64,000 nt of DNA from Aphanomyces cochlioides (lineage: Eukaryota > Oomycota > Saprolegniomycetes > Saprolegniales > Verrucalvaceae): positions 992,001-1,056,000 of the forward strand of contig JAHQRK010000009.1 of NCBI GenBank assembly GCA_019828595.1, in the 5' to 3' direction. A program made the translations under genes and the position numbers. Positions 1 to 14,126 of this stretch are shown piece after piece. The notes under the pieces were generated by a model. It was not told the DNA's origin, did not search any database, and saw only the letters and a program-made list of their open reading frames with translations. The number at the start of each line of letters is the position of its first letter. Within the stretch, counting starts at the first letter, position 1.

Positions 1-653
1 GCAGCCTTATCAAAGAAGTCAAGAATATCTGGACATGTTGGTGCCCATAACAACACTCGATGGAGTTCCGTCAACATGTTGTTGAACTGCCTTGAGGTCG
101 TCAGGAGAGGCATTTTCTTCTTGAACATGGGTAAATAGAATTTGAAGACGTTTGGATCGTACTGGGTCAGTCGGAGCACTACCAATGCCAATTGTAGTGG
201 TGTTGACACTAAATCTTTGGCGAATTGCATAACTTCGGCTGCGACGATACGACCAACATGGTATACTGGGGCTCTCAGTGGACGACAGACAAAATCGAAA
301 GCAGCAGTTGACATTGGCTCGAGTGAATGGAGATGCATGTGGCGTGGCAGTGTTACCTCGCTCGGGTCAATTGCCAAGTCAATCCATAGATAATGCAAGG
401 TAGGATCCGCTTGAAGAGCATTGAAAACTTGTAACCATGTCGATTTGTCATGCGTTGATTTCATTACAACGACACAAGACTGAGCCGGTGTCTTTCGGAT
501 CAGATCAAGGTTCTCACCAGTATGAGCAAACTGAACGGACGGATTGATGTTATCTATGTGCTTCAGTGCATCGTCTGCGTGAAAGACGACAGTCTGAGGT
601 GCATGGATCACCGTGGCAAATCGGCGCGCCACCTCCAAGACTTGCATCAACAT
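1..653 (-). CDS. Unknown protein, N-terminal part, runs off the left edge
   Basis: An open frame of 217 codons on the minus strand starts at the ATG at 653 (a second ATG lies two codons on) and reaches the window edge without a stop. It begins MLMQVLEVARRFATVIHA and contains a hydrophobic-aromatic stretch near LHYLWIDLAID. I see no recognisable domain; composition is that of an ordinary soluble protein. No intron is evident. Three full ATCCGGAT palindromes lie 19-85 bp upstream of the ATG, as in front of other genes here, which supports this start. Function unknown. Confidence 0.6.
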   Translation of the reverse strand, partial: MLMQVLEVARRFATVIHAPQTVVFHADDALKHIDNINPSVQFAHTGENLDLIRKTPAQSCVVVMKSTHDKSTWLQVFNALQADPTLHYLWIDLAIDPSEVTLPRHMHLHSLEPMSTAAFDFVCRPLRAPVYHVGRIVAAEVMQFAKDLVSTPLQLALVVLRLTQYDPNVFKFYLPMFKKKMPLLTTSRQFNNMLTELHRVLLWAPTCPDILDFFDKA

Positions 654-671
654 ACCTCAATCTTGTATCTT

Positions 672-738
672 ATCCGGATTCAATAATCCGGATAAACTTT
701 ATCAGATATCCGGTAGTTCGGAGTCAAACTATCCGGAT
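672..738 (-). promoter_or_regulatory. Cluster of ATCCGGAT palindromes upstream of the left-edge gene
   Basis: ATCCGGAT occurs at 672-679, 686-693 and 731-738, with a partial ATCCGG at 708. They sit just upstream of the minus-strand ATG at 653. The same word recurs in front of several unrelated genes in the window. Its role as a promoter element is inference. Confidence 0.5.
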
Positions 739-896
739 AAACTATGCAAGTGGTAGAAACACCTTAATCTTTTCATACTTGAAGATTCAGCACATGTCAT
801 TCCGAGTTGTGCAAGAAAATGAGCGTTCTACTCGCCGCTCAACCTGTAGTGTTGTTTTCAGAACGCAGTGCACATGAACACCGGTATAATACAAAA

Positions 897-1579
897 TAGG
901 GTGGGCAAAATGGCGGTTTTGGCTCAATACTACCGACGGAGTACTCCGTCGCACTCCGTAGAGATAAGGGTAGTGTTACGACAAGCATATGTGCAAGGCA
1001 TGTATAAACCTTATTCCTGTCAATTCTTTAGCTTCATGCTGCTCGAAAGAAATGTGATGACAGCTTGCTGGATGAACTCAGACGTTGCTGGAGTGAATCC
1101 AGAAGGTTCATGTGGTCTGGTGTGTCAATGTGGTCACCGTCCTCAACGTCAGGAACACTGAGTAAAGTGCTAAAATCAATGCTATCGTATCAAATCTCTC
1201 AGTGCTGCGTTGCAGCGTGCTTCGAGATGCCAATGCATCTTGTGAGTGTCGGGTACAAGCATCGCTTTGCAGTACTTGCATTCACTTTTTCGTTTGGATT
1301 CTATGATCACTTCTTTGAAGTGATCCCACATCGCGCTTCTTTTCTTTCTATCGGTCATAGCGAGCAGATTGGGTTGTGGTTTCACCAACCGAGCAATAGA
1401 TGCTCTATTTTTAGCGGCACTGCGAATCTTATGAGCCGAACGCCATGAATATCAACCGTCGAACATGAGCAATTCATGACTTGTCCCAATACGACAGTCG
1501 CGATTATTCTTATCACTCCTTTTACTCCGACATACTCCCTCCGGAGTTCGTACTCCCTTCAGAGTACTTGCCCACCCTA
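897..1579 (-). mobile_element. Non-autonomous hAT transposon with 8-bp target duplication
   Basis: The ends are inverted copies of TAGGGTGGGCAA. They are flanked by the direct repeat ATACAAAA at 889-896 and 1580-1587, the 8-bp duplication typical of hAT elements. Length is 683 bp. Inside, on the minus strand, is a piece with a BED-type zinc finger pattern, and sub-terminal ACTCC/GGAGT repeats lie near both ends. With no room for a transposase catalytic domain this is a deletion derivative. Confidence 0.85.
1182..1388 (-). pseudogene. BED zinc-finger fragment of a hAT transposase
   Basis: The minus-strand frame has an aromatic W-x2-F motif followed by CKYC and H-x4-H spacing (SAMWDHF, then ECKYCKAML, then THKMHWHLEARC). 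This is the BED finger that opens hAT transposases. It ends after about 68 codons with no catalytic core, so it is a remnant carried by the hAT element around it. Confidence 0.65.
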
Positions 1580-1617
1580 ATACAAAATGCCCAGATAATA
1601 TGATAGCTAGCAATATT

Positions 1618-1667
1618 ATCCGGATTGTGGTGTCCTCGATTATCCGGGAAATGTGAGTTATCCGGAT
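1618..1667 (+). promoter_or_regulatory. Second ATCCGGAT cluster, right of the hAT insertion
   Basis: ATCCGGAT at 1618-1625 and 1660-1667, with ATCCGGGA between. Without the hAT element this cluster would lie about 190 bp from the one at 672-738, so the two were probably one intergenic promoter region. From 1668 to 2061 I see no gene. Confidence 0.4.
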
Positions 1668-2061
1668 ATTGTTGCCTTGTTGTGTCGCAAGCATTGCAGT
1701 GGCGTCTTTTTTTCGACAGAGTGTCCAACAGTGGTTGAAATGGACTTGCCCATCTTCCCACTCCTGAATAGAGCACAGGATGAGAAGACTCACGGCAGTG
1801 GACAGGATGCAAGAGTATGCGAAACGTCAACATGCACAAGCCAATTATCGTGCCGGCTGGTTGTCCGGATGCTGCACACACTTGCCATGTTTGAAACGCG
1901 TCTTTTACTCTATTTAAATATAGTTTTAAATATGTTTTGAAGGTTTAAAATGTAAAAAAGACAGAATTAAAAAATATGAAAAAACGTCTGGAACAACGAC
2001 AGAAGAAACCGGGTGCAACCTTGTTCCAGCAGTGGCAGTTTCCTCGGCCTGGTCGTCCCGC

Positions 2062-5310
<3,249 letters not shown>

Positions 5311-5608
5311 TGAATATTGACACTTGAATTGTAGGACAGCAAAGAAGGCGCTGGTGCTTACTTGCGAAAGAATTCCACCCAGACGCCGCAGAACAGACAG
5401 AAGGGTCCATCAAACAACGGAGGCGACGACTACATTGTCTTGTAGCTCTCTAGTGTGTGTTTATACATCCTTCTTGCATCTTTGTCAATCGTTCTTTCAT
5501 TACGTTTGGAAACTGATCTTCTTAATTTTTTGTTGGCAAGTGACCGGTGGATGCATGCAACCGTCACGTTGACTCTATTGGTCCATTTGAACTTTTTCAA
5601 CTGGGCTC
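5311..5608. other. Intergenic spacer, nothing seen
   Basis: T-rich spacer between the ABC transporter stop and the next ATG. No RNA gene, repeat or ATCCGGAT element is visible. Confidence 0.4.
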
Positions 5609-7300
5609 ATGATGTCTGCAGCGCCTCCGTTGTTTTCGCAAGACTTGAGTCAATTTACAAAGTCTGAAGGTGGGGACGTCTCCTTCGATGTGATTGCAAT
5701 GAAGGTACGCTGCGATTGGAAGTGGCCTCACCGTTGTCTTTGTAGATTTGTGCACAATTACATGTCGATCCCAAGATGACGCTGCAGGAAGCGCTCAGTC
5801 TCCATCTACAGCAGCTAGCAAAGCACCACACGCTGAAGGATATGACAAGTGACGCCTTGGCGAAGTATGTACAGCGTGGAAAAGTAGTCGAGGACGTCGT
5901 CTCTGCAGTTGTCGCGAGAGAATTGGTCCATGAAGCAAACCCCGTCGTGGATCTCTTTGCCATGGACAAGTTTCTCGCTCGTCTAACAAGCTTGAAGGAA
6001 GCGTTTCCGCCGACGTGGATCCACGCATTGGCAATCAAAGCCAATCCACTCTCCGGCATTCTCCTCGAAGCCAAGTCGCTGGTGAGCATTTCTTCCATCA
6101 TGGCAAGAATATGATGGCTTGTAGGGCGTGGGCCTTGAAACAGCGTCGTACGCTGAAGCCATCCACGCTCTCGACTTGGGCTTCCTTCCCCGTCATGTCA
6201 TAGTCGATTCCCCATGCAAAACCACAGCCGACATGGAAGAGCTATTACGCCTCGGCTGCTATCTCAACTTGGACAACGAAGATGAAATTCGCAAAGTCGA
6301 TCAACTCCTCGGGGGTTCTGTGCCTGAGTCAACAATCGGATTACGCATTAATCCCGTCGTGGGCGGCGGCACCATCGCGGCGTCTAGCACAGCCACAACC
6401 ACTAGCAAGTTTGGATTAGCCTGGACTCCAGACACTGATGTAGCGTTGACCAAACTCTTTCAAGATCATCCATGGCTACAAGGTGTCCACGTCCACGTCG
6501 GCTCTCAAGGTAATACCAGCTCCTAACTGTTCATTTCACAACGATTGACTAGGTTGTGCGCTGTCGTTGCTGGTGGCGGGAGCTGAGCGTGCCGTGGCAT
6601 TTGCAAAGCAGACAAATGAACGATTAGGACGTCGTCAGATCCGCGTCATTGACATTGGCGGCGGCGTGCCAACAATTTACAATGGTTTGGACAAGGAAGC
6701 TGTTGAATTTACAGAATACGCTGCGCTTCTCAAGCAATCTGTTCCAGGTGCGGCGATAACTCGCCTTGGTGTATCAACTTGTGCGTTGTAGAGCTTTTCA
6801 CTGGTGAATTTCAAGTCATGACGGAGTTTGGCCGAAGTGTTTTTGCCAAAGCTGGAGTGACGGTGACTCGCGTCGAGACTGTCAAGCAGTGGAATGGCCA
6901 AAACATCGCCGTCGTCCACTGCGGTGCCAACCAATTCCTTCGCCCAGTCTATTTGCCGAAAACTTGGCCGCATTGCTATTCAGTCTTTGACTCGCATGGC
7001 CGACTCAAGCAAGGCAATCTAGTGCGTCAAGACATTGCTGGCCCACTCTGCTTTTCCGGCGACGTCTTGGCCCGAGATGTCTACTTGCCGCAGATCGAAG
7101 TTGGCGATTACATTGTCATGCACGACACTGGCGCGTACAATATGGCCATGTATTCGAAATTCAACAGTATTCAAGCCCCAGAAGTCATTGCCTACCGTCA
7201 AAAAGGCAACGCGATCCAATTTAGCCAAGTCCGACCGCGGGAGAGCGTCGCCGAGACGTTGGCCTTCTGGGGACCAAAGTTGCCACTCGCATGGTCGTAA
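5609..7300 (+). CDS. lysA: Diaminopimelate decarboxylase (PLP, fold type III)
   Basis: Five exons: 5609-5704, 5746-6081, 6125-6509, 6553-6747, 6792-7300; 506 residues. The enzyme decarboxylates meso-diaminopimelate to lysine, the last step of the DAP pathway used by oomycetes. Visible family motifs in order: the PLP lysine in ALAIKANP, the histidine of HVHVGSQG, the glycine loop IDIGGGVPT, the EFGRS phosphate-binding segment, the cross-subunit Cys in GPLCFSGD, and GDYIVMHDTGAYN. About 80 residues precede the barrel, longer than in bacteria and without a clear targeting signal. Two ATGs are adjacent at 5609 and 5612. A related decarboxylase of the same fold is the main alternative. Confidence 0.85.
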
Positions 7301-7422
7301 AAAATGATAGAATGGTCTCTCAGAATGCCACGTCATTACCTTTATAGTAGTATAATTTTATACAAGATATACAATATCAAAGGAAACCCCTGACCAACAA
7401 ATAGAGTTTGAACACTCCAAGC

Positions 7423-8833
7423 ATGTGGAACCGATCCAAGCTCGCTATGCGGCTCACACAGCGCCACGTGCTGTCTGGACGCCGCTTGGCCAACCGCCAT
7501 GGTGCTGTGACTGCCTTTTCGCTCAATCAGCAGCGATTTATTTCCCTGGACGCTCTCCGTAGCTCGCTGTCGACGTTTCCCACATCTGTGATCGGTTCGC
7601 GACGTCATCTTGGCTCTTGAGGACTCATTACTGATCGTAGATGATCAACTCGACATCAAAGCGCTCAACAATGTCAATTCGTTGGTGTCTAGCCTTCAAA
7701 TTTCTCCGCTTCCAGCAGGTCTGTCCCTTTCCTGATTTGAAAACATTGACTGTTATCTCATAGACGACAAATTTATGAAATGGGTCGACGAGCATGTTCC
7801 TGTTGGCGAAGCCACGCTGTCCAAGGTAAGTCCCAAGGTGTTGTGGAAGTATGCAAGTGTTTTGTAGGAAGCCTTTGACGAAGTTGTGAACAAAGCCATC
7901 GATGCTTTGGAGACGCTTGAAGCCGAAGCTTGGCATGACAACAAGATCAACGACAAGGATAAAACTTATGAGCTTGTCGAGGGTGGACACAAAGGATTGC
8001 TCTACTTGTTGCTCAAGTATAAATGCAAAGACGCCGCTCGGTTCTTTCCCTTGCTAGACAAGGAAAACACGGGTTCCATTTCAACCTCCGAGCTGCGAAA
8101 GTTGCTGACCGTCTACTCTGGCGCTGATGCCAAGGAATGGCTCAATCGTACGTTCACGGCTTCATCGACTTGCTAAAGCAAATGTGTAGATAATTTTGGC
8201 GTCATGGACAGCAACGGTGATGGACTCGTGAGTGAGCCAGAGATGCAGCAATTGTTGCTCAACATTTTGGGCGTCCACAAGAGTGTCCTGAAAGACTTGC
8301 TTGAAAAACACGTATGTGATTCAATCTTGTCGCTCTCTCCTCATCATATTGATGCTAGATGATGCATTGGACACCAAAGCATTCCAAGCAATTCGCCAAG
8401 GACATTCTTGAGTTCGAGACGACTTTGAAAGTCTCCGAGAAGATCCGCTGCACGTGGCATTTCGCAGGGGTGCCGCCGATCCCAGAAGAAGACAAATTCA
8501 AGGATCCGCCGCCAGTTCCTCCGCGATTTACCATGTCGTTAGACGAGTTGCACACGTCCCTCGTACCGTGATTTCCATCAACGTGCCTTGACCGGTGGTG
8601 CTGTAGAAAGACGAGTTTCCCGAACTGGACAACATCTTTGTGCAATACACTCAAGCAATCGTCGATGCTCGGTACGACTCCATCGACTTCTTCAGATTGA
8701 CTCATGGGCTCGCTCTTGTTGTAGTCGGCAATTTTACGAAACGCGGAATTCCAAGCGAACCAACTACGTCCGTGGCGTTGGCTTTTTGCTCTTTTGCGGC
8801 ATCACCGACTATGTCATTACGATTCTAATGTGA
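7423..8833 (+). CDS. EF-hand protein with C-terminal membrane segment, possibly mitochondrial
   Basis: Eight exons starting at 7423; approximate junctions 7594/7641, 7718/7765, 7825/7868, 8147/8190, 8311/8359, 8562/8607, 8671/8725; about 363 residues. Two calcium-binding loops are seen: LDKENTGSISTSEL near residue 165 and DSNGDGLVSEPE near 205, the second fully canonical. The first 40 residues are rich in Arg and lack acids (MWNRSKLAMRLTQRHVL), like a mitochondrial presequence. The last exon encodes a single hydrophobic helix (GVGFLLFCGITDYVITIL) right at the C terminus. I infer a calcium-regulated tail-anchored or inner-membrane protein; the exact family is not recognised. It converges on the next gene with one base between the stop codons. 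Confidence 0.75.
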
Positions 8834-8834
8834 A

Positions 8835-9964
8835 TCAACCCGTTTGATTAGATTTCATCGTTCGATCGTGGAAGAGCCGCATCGCAAGCTCTAGCGTCTC
8901 CATCACTGCTTCTAAATGCTTCTGTATGCCATCCTCCACAGCTTGGATGGCTTGATGAGTAGTGGATTCCATGGCGGTCACTTGAGTCTCCATTGATGAG
9001 GTCCGCTAGCAAGTTGTGACGACTTTGAGATGTTGATTGTTTATTCATACCTCCTGGGCTTGAGCAATGACTTGCTCAACGTGGTGATAGAGCACCGTGA
9101 CGTTGCCGACTTGGTCTCGCAGTTGAATCATGTCGTGGATGATCGAGTGCATGATGGTGTCATGGCGGACTTTGGTCGTTTCGTAGACGTCCCAGCGCGC
9201 TTCTGTGGCCGTCATGGCGTCTATTCTCCCCGTCGAGCATGGGCATCACCGATCGAGTGATCTCACCTTGCACGTGGTCTTTCATCGCAGCGACTAATCG
9301 AATCATGCGAGCATCCACAGCTTCCATGTCGACAGCATGAGCTTTTGCCAGCTCAGACACACGGACGGCAATGTGATCGTGTGCTGTCAGACGCAGCGTC
9401 ATCTGTTCATGCTTGTGAGCTAAATCTGCTTCAAATTGTTGCGCATGAGTGTTCGTTTCGCTCAGTTGTTCAGTCAGGTGATCGACTTGGTCGCCCATTT
9501 TCTGGCAGTCTACGTCAAACAAGCATGATGCTGAGCGAGGAGCTAATGTGACCTTGAATATGCCTTGAGAAGCGGAAGGCAAGCCGTTCGACAGTCGCAG
9601 TGAGCTCATCGACACGTCGGATGCAGTCGACTTGAAGGGCTTGCATTTCAAGAGTGAGATCAGCACGGAGTGCAGCCAGATCGTCTTGCACGAGCTCTGC
9701 GATTTTGCCCAAGCCTTTTCTAGTCGAGGCCATTTGTGCATGGAGAACTTCGACTTCAGTCTGTGTCTCGGTCTCGAGCTTTAAATGGCGACAAGATTCG
9801 TCCTTGAGGCTCCGGACAAGTGATGCCAGTGACTGGAACTCTGTCCGATCAACCTACAGCTCATGAGCGAATCGAACTCGTTGGTGCTCTCATACTGGAC
9901 TCGCATTGACAAATGCACGGGAGGCCACAGTCTGTCGCTGGTAGGTCTTTGTCGCCTTGGGCAT
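8835..9964 (-). CDS. Coiled-coil protein, function unknown
   Basis: Five exons on the minus strand: 9896-9964, 9553-9853, 9267-9509, 9051-9220, 8835-9005; 317 residues starting MPKATKTYQRQTVASRAF. After a basic N-terminal 25 residues the chain is almost entirely amphipathic helix with heptads (for example DLAALRADLTLEMQALQVD and QVDHLTEQLSETNTHAQQF), no Cys-rich or catalytic motif. This is the look of a structural protein such as a flagellar or basal-body component, but that is only inference. The stop codon is one nucleotide from the stop of the convergent EF-hand gene; the L-2-hydroxyglutarate dehydrogenase gene ends 129 bp upstream in the same direction. Confidence 0.75.
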
Positions 9965-10093
9965 GATAGCGCTGATAATTTCGAACAACTTCCGAGCGTT
10001 ATGCAGTTGACGCAGCGTCAAAGTTGGTCGAGAGCGAAGAATTTAGCAGGACGAAAGCGCATGGCGACAGAGAAAGATGTCTTGTTAGCGTGA

Positions 10094-11535
10094 TTACGAC
10101 GACACGAGTCGGGAGACAACTTCATCGGCAATGGCAAGCGACGACGTCAATCCTGGAGATTCAATACCACAACAATGGACAAGTCCTGGCACACCATGAT
10201 GAGTATGATCCTACAACGGGCGTGAATATCTCCATGAGAGCATGATCCAAACCAGGAGTAAGAAATCCGAGTCTGCTTCTTGTGGCCCCACGACTTTGGG
10301 TCGAATGCCAGAGTAGTCTGGAATCAAAGTGTGATTCAGCACATTAGGCCAGTAGGTTGCAATCCTCGATGAAAAGAGCTCAGCTTTGGCAGGATCAACC
10401 TAGACAGCATGGTCAAAGATGGAATGAAGACGTGTTGCTACCTCGTAGTTGATGGAAGAAACCCACTCGACGTCAGGGCCAAATCGAACATTTCCAGCCA
10501 TGTCAATGGTGGCATGGACGCCAAGACCGCCTGCTTCAGGCACAGGATAGACCAAATGGCTAAGCAGAGAGCATTTAAACGGTTCCAGATCAAGAAGATT
10601 CACACCGAAATGGCTTGTGGCTCGTAGATTCCAGGCGAAAGTAATTGCCTTTGGCGAAGACCGTTGGGGATGCGACGCTTGGGGACGCTTTCGACGGGTC
10701 TAAGTGACAATGATGAGTTAGTCCACCAACGGGTTGAAGCATCTGTACATTGAAACGAATTCTCAAAGAATGGCGCGCCTAACCCAGCGCAGTTGATCAC
10801 ATAGTCGCAAGGAAGGACGTCCAGCGTATCGTCTGATGAAGATCGATAGAAGAGTTCGAATTGGTTTGACGACGGGCTGAACGCTCCCTTTTCGACGGCA
10901 CAGTGGAAGGCAATGCTTGCTCCATGATCCTCGGCATCTCCTAAATTATATTCAGAGAGCGGAACAATAAACGCGTGGAAACCTTGGAGTGCAAGCATCA
11001 ATGCGTGAGAGTCGACGATGCCTGTTGACGGAGAAAAGAGTCCCTGGAGTGGTAGATATCAAGAAAAGCAGTATGTGCTACTAATACCCCTTCGCAGTGT
11101 ACATCAGGTTCCATTTGAGCTATTTGGGACTTTGACATAAACGCAACGTCGTGGACGCCGTTGGCGATGGCTTTCGCTCGGATGCGTTGAAGTGTCTCGA
11201 TTTGACTTGTAGATGTCGCGACGATGACCTTGCCGCATTGTTGGTGGGGCACTCGATAGTCCCGGCAAAATTCGTACAGCATGGCTTTGCCTCGGACGCA
11301 CATCTTTGCTTTCAAGCTGTTGGTTGGGTAGTAGATACCCGCATGGATCACTTCACTGTTTCGTCCGGAGCATTCTTGTCCAATTCCTATTGTAAAGCAA
11401 CGTCAGCGAGAAGACTTCATTGCGCCAACCTCCATTCCTCTCTAGCACCACAACTTGCACGCCACGACGAGCAGCTTGTCTTGCGACTGCTAGGCCAACA
11501 ACGCCAGCTCCGACGACTGTCAAAACCTTGTCCAT
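10094..11535 (-). CDS. L2HGDH: L-2-hydroxyglutarate dehydrogenase (FAD)
   Basis: Seven exons: 11430-11535, 11088-11386, 10749-11043, 10606-10699, 10442-10559, 10253-10399, 10094-10210; 391 residues. It oxidises L-2-hydroxyglutarate to 2-oxoglutarate, normally in mitochondria, clearing a side product of malate dehydrogenase. The N terminus carries the FAD-binding [12 protein letters not shown] loop followed by LERNGG and the [16 protein letters not shown] segment; the middle has [14 protein letters not shown] and INCAGLGA; later [28 protein letters not shown], and near the end [17 protein letters not shown], all characteristic of the family. No long mitochondrial presequence is seen at the chosen ATG, the only one in frame before the FAD motif and after the promoter repeats. 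Confidence 0.88.
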
Positions 11536-11581
11536 GATTTCCGACTGGAAACTTGAAGGACAAATTTGAAATGGGTCATTT

Positions 11582-11666
11582 ATCCGGAATCCGGTCATTT
11601 ATCCGGACGACTATCATCCGGAAAAAGTAGTCGAATTTGGTGGTGATCTTTATCCGGTATCCGGAT
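11582..11666. promoter_or_regulatory. Shared divergent promoter with ATCCGG repeats
   Basis: The 189 bp between the divergent ATGs at 11535 and 11725 hold about six ATCCGG words, including one full ATCCGGAT at 11659-11666 and variants ending AA, TC, AC and TA. Their density between two start codons makes a regulatory role for both genes likely (inference). Confidence 0.5.
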
Positions 11667-11724
11667 AAATGGACAGAAAGGACGAGCATTTCATTTTTGG
11701 ATTCGCGCTTTTAACGAGCAGACG

Positions 11725-14046
11725 ATGAGCGTTCAGAGCGACTTGGCCGTGACGGCAGTGACAATTTACAACAACCAACGCGCTTTCATTGAGAGAGAAA
11801 GTACGGTCGGTGAAGGAAGCCAAGAGTTTCGCATCTCGGTGCCTTCAAGTCAACGGAGCAATATTGTCAGTTCCCTCAGCATTCGAAGCAATGGCCTATC
11901 TGCAACAGTCCGGTACGGTCAAGTCAATCGAGCGTCAAAATCTACTGAAAGACACTTTGCCATGGGCGGTGATGTCACGTTGGGTGATTTCTTGGCCGAA
12001 AATGCAATCGGAGAACGTGTGTACGTACGCACAGTCGACGGCAATGAAAATGTCGGAAATGTCTTGCTTGTGGAGAAGAAGCTTGTAGTCGTCGGAACGA
12101 CGACATCAGGAGCTGCAATCACGGACCAAGAATGGAGCAAGTTGAGATTGGTGACTCCCCAGAACGATATTGTTGCCGTCGCCATTTCTGCCATTGATGT
12201 GTTAAAATTTGAAACCAAAACAACACAAGAGGCTCTTGTCAGAGCGCTCACAACGTCGGCAGCTGCATACACTCCAACCTCCACCAACACTAGTGATACA
12301 GCTGACATTTTTATTTTGACGTCTGCCTCAGCGACCGTGCCAGCTCCTCGGTCCATCAATGTCTCTTACGTTGATATTGCAGATGAGTACCAGTTTCAAT
12401 TTGTCATTGCTTTTCAGTCGGATGGCAATATGAAGGCTTACTCCATTGCGTCCATTGCCTCAGTGGAACTTCTTGGTCACATTCGAAATCCATCAAAGGA
12501 TGACTGGTGCAATATTCGTCTTGCCCTCGTAGCAAACGATTTGACGGTGATGAAAGAGAAAAAGAAAGTAGTGCCTCAGTCTGGGGTGTCTCTTTACGTC
12601 AAGACTCTCACAGGCAAGACGATCTCTTTGAATACTTCCCTGAACCAAACGGTTCGCGATGTGAAGGGCCTTCTCCAAGACAAGGAAGGTATCCCTCCGG
12701 ACCAGCAGCGACTTATTTTCGCCGGCAAGCAACTTCAAGATGACTGTCGCCTGATCGACTACAATATTCAGAAAGAATCTACTCTGCATCTCGTCTTACG
12801 ACTCCGAGGCAGTGCGTCGCCAAATGATTACGAACAACTCAGCTCGTCGCAGCTCAAGTCTTCGGTCCAGAGTGAACATGTCGTATTTGATGCACCTGCT
12901 GCCGTCAATTTGAATGCAGGTGAGTCTGCCCTCGTCTCTCTTGCCCAAGTCGAGTGCCCATGCGAGTTTCAGTATGTCTATGATTCAAAAGAAAGCTCCG
13001 TCAATGCCCTCATGGGATATCGGCTCACCAATACGTCGTCGTTCATGCTTCCACCTGGTATTGGCAACATCATCGAAAATGGCCGCTTCAAGGCCCAAGT
13101 GGAGCTTACTCCAATTTCACCTGAGGAGGATCTCTTCGTGCCACTTGATGTGGACGCTACGCTTGCCATTCATACTGAAAACCCCGACAACTTACAAGAA
13201 AGTCGCATTGTGGCAACACGCCTCGACCAGTCAAAAAATGGCCTCGTGCTTTGTGTTGATCGTGCCGTGACGCGCCGAACGGTATACTCGCTCACGAATG
13301 GAAGTCACTTGGCAAAGCGTTTGATCGTGTACCATTATGCGAGCGCAGATCATGGCGGATTCGTCATTCAGACAAAAGAAAACGCCGTGAAAAGTGTCGT
13401 TGGTTTTTCAGCATTTGATATCATGCTTGAAGCCAACAGCGAACGTAGTTTCAGTGTGGTTGAGACCGTCGAGTATACCGCGCGATTGGAAGTTGAACGA
13501 AGCGATCATTCCAAGAATTTAAAGTTGGTACGTTTCCTCGAAGAGCATGGACAGAATTATGTGAGTGCCACCGACAATGCCCGCTTGGCAGCGGCTGACG
13601 AGACGCGCAAAACCAAACGTACGGTGAAGATTCTTATCGAGAGTGTCGAGCAATCCCGACAAATATCCGAGACAGATTGGCTCAAATGGAAATCGACGCT
13701 TGCCGGGCGTGCCAATATTGTTGAAGCAATTAGCCGCCTCGTCGTTATCGATGAAGAGAAGGCTCGTTTGCGCCACATCGTCGAGCAAGAAGAGACCGCA
13801 ATCAAGACCATCAGTAGCAATCAAAAGCGTCTACGTGAAAACATTGTTGCTCTTGAAAAAGTTCAAGCAAAGCACGATCTACTCACGAGGTACTTGGACG
13901 ATTTCAACACGGACGAAGATACGCTAGCGCAATGCCGTAAAGCTACAAGTCAAGCTCTCGACAAAGAGCGAGCGTTGCAGCGAGAAGAGTTTTCTCTTAC
14001 GCGTCAACTCGTCACGCTTGCCAAAGCCGAACTTGCTCGCTTGTAA
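11725..14046 (+). CDS. DUF4140/DUF4139-like protein with an internal ubiquitin domain
   Basis: A single exon of 773 residues. The N terminus ([15 protein letters not shown]) and the middle (a YQFQF...[14 protein letters not shown] stretch) match the two halves of the DUF4140/DUF4139 mucoidy-inhibitor-like family, a beta-rich protein of unclear function. Residues about 288-363 are a complete 76-residue ubiquitin: they keep [41 protein letters not shown] and end RLRGS instead of RLRGG. The C-terminal 170 residues are helical with coiled coil. Because the chain continues after RLRGS and the last glycine is lost, this is probably a fixed ubiquitin-like domain rather than a precursor; that is inference. 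A frame-continuous fusion with no intron argues against an assembly artefact. It shares a divergent promoter with the L2HGDH gene. Confidence 0.85.
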   Translation: MSVQSDLAVTAVTIYNNQRAFIERESTVGEGSQEFRISVPSSQRSNIVSSLSIRSNGLSATVRYGQVNRASKSTERHFAMGGDVTLGDFLAENAIGERVYVRTVDGNENVGNVLLVEKKLVVVGTTTSGAAITDQEWSKLRLVTPQNDIVAVAISAIDVLKFETKTTQEALVRALTTSAAAYTPTSTNTSDTADIFILTSASATVPAPRSINVSYVDIADEYQFQFVIAFQSDGNMKAYSIASIASVELLGHIRNPSKDDWCNIRLALVANDLTVMKEKKKVVPQSGVSLYVKTLTGKTISLNTSLNQTVRDVKGLLQDKEGIPPDQQRLIFAGKQLQDDCRLIDYNIQKESTLHLVLRLRGSASPNDYEQLSSSQLKSSVQSEHVVFDAPAAVNLNAGESALVSLAQVECPCEFQYVYDSKESSVNALMGYRLTNTSSFMLPPGIGNIIENGRFKAQVELTPISPEEDLFVPLDVDATLAIHTENPDNLQESRIVATRLDQSKNGLVLCVDRAVTRRTVYSLTNGSHLAKRLIVYHYASADHGGFVIQTKENAVKSVVGFSAFDIMLEANSERSFSVVETVEYTARLEVERSDHSKNLKLVRFLEEHGQNYVSATDNARLAAADETRKTKRTVKILIESVEQSRQISETDWLKWKSTLAGRANIVEAISRLVVIDEEKARLRHIVEQEETAIKTISSNQKRLRENIVALEKVQAKHDLLTRYLDDFNTDEDTLAQCRKATSQALDKERALQREEFSLTRQLVTLAKAELARL

Positions 14047-14126
14047 TTCAACTAAAGAGTCGTTGACTGTATTCGTCTCTTCATCTTGCCACGATAGATA
14101 GATTGCATTACACCACGACTACACCA

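Noticed and set aside
1522..1881. Two long minus-strand frames
   Set aside because: They run through the ATCCGGAT repeats (reading as repeated PDN) and the end of the hAT element; no motif.
9160..9741. Minus-strand frame of 193 codons
   Set aside because: It crosses an intron of the coiled-coil gene; only its exon 3 part is in the true frame.
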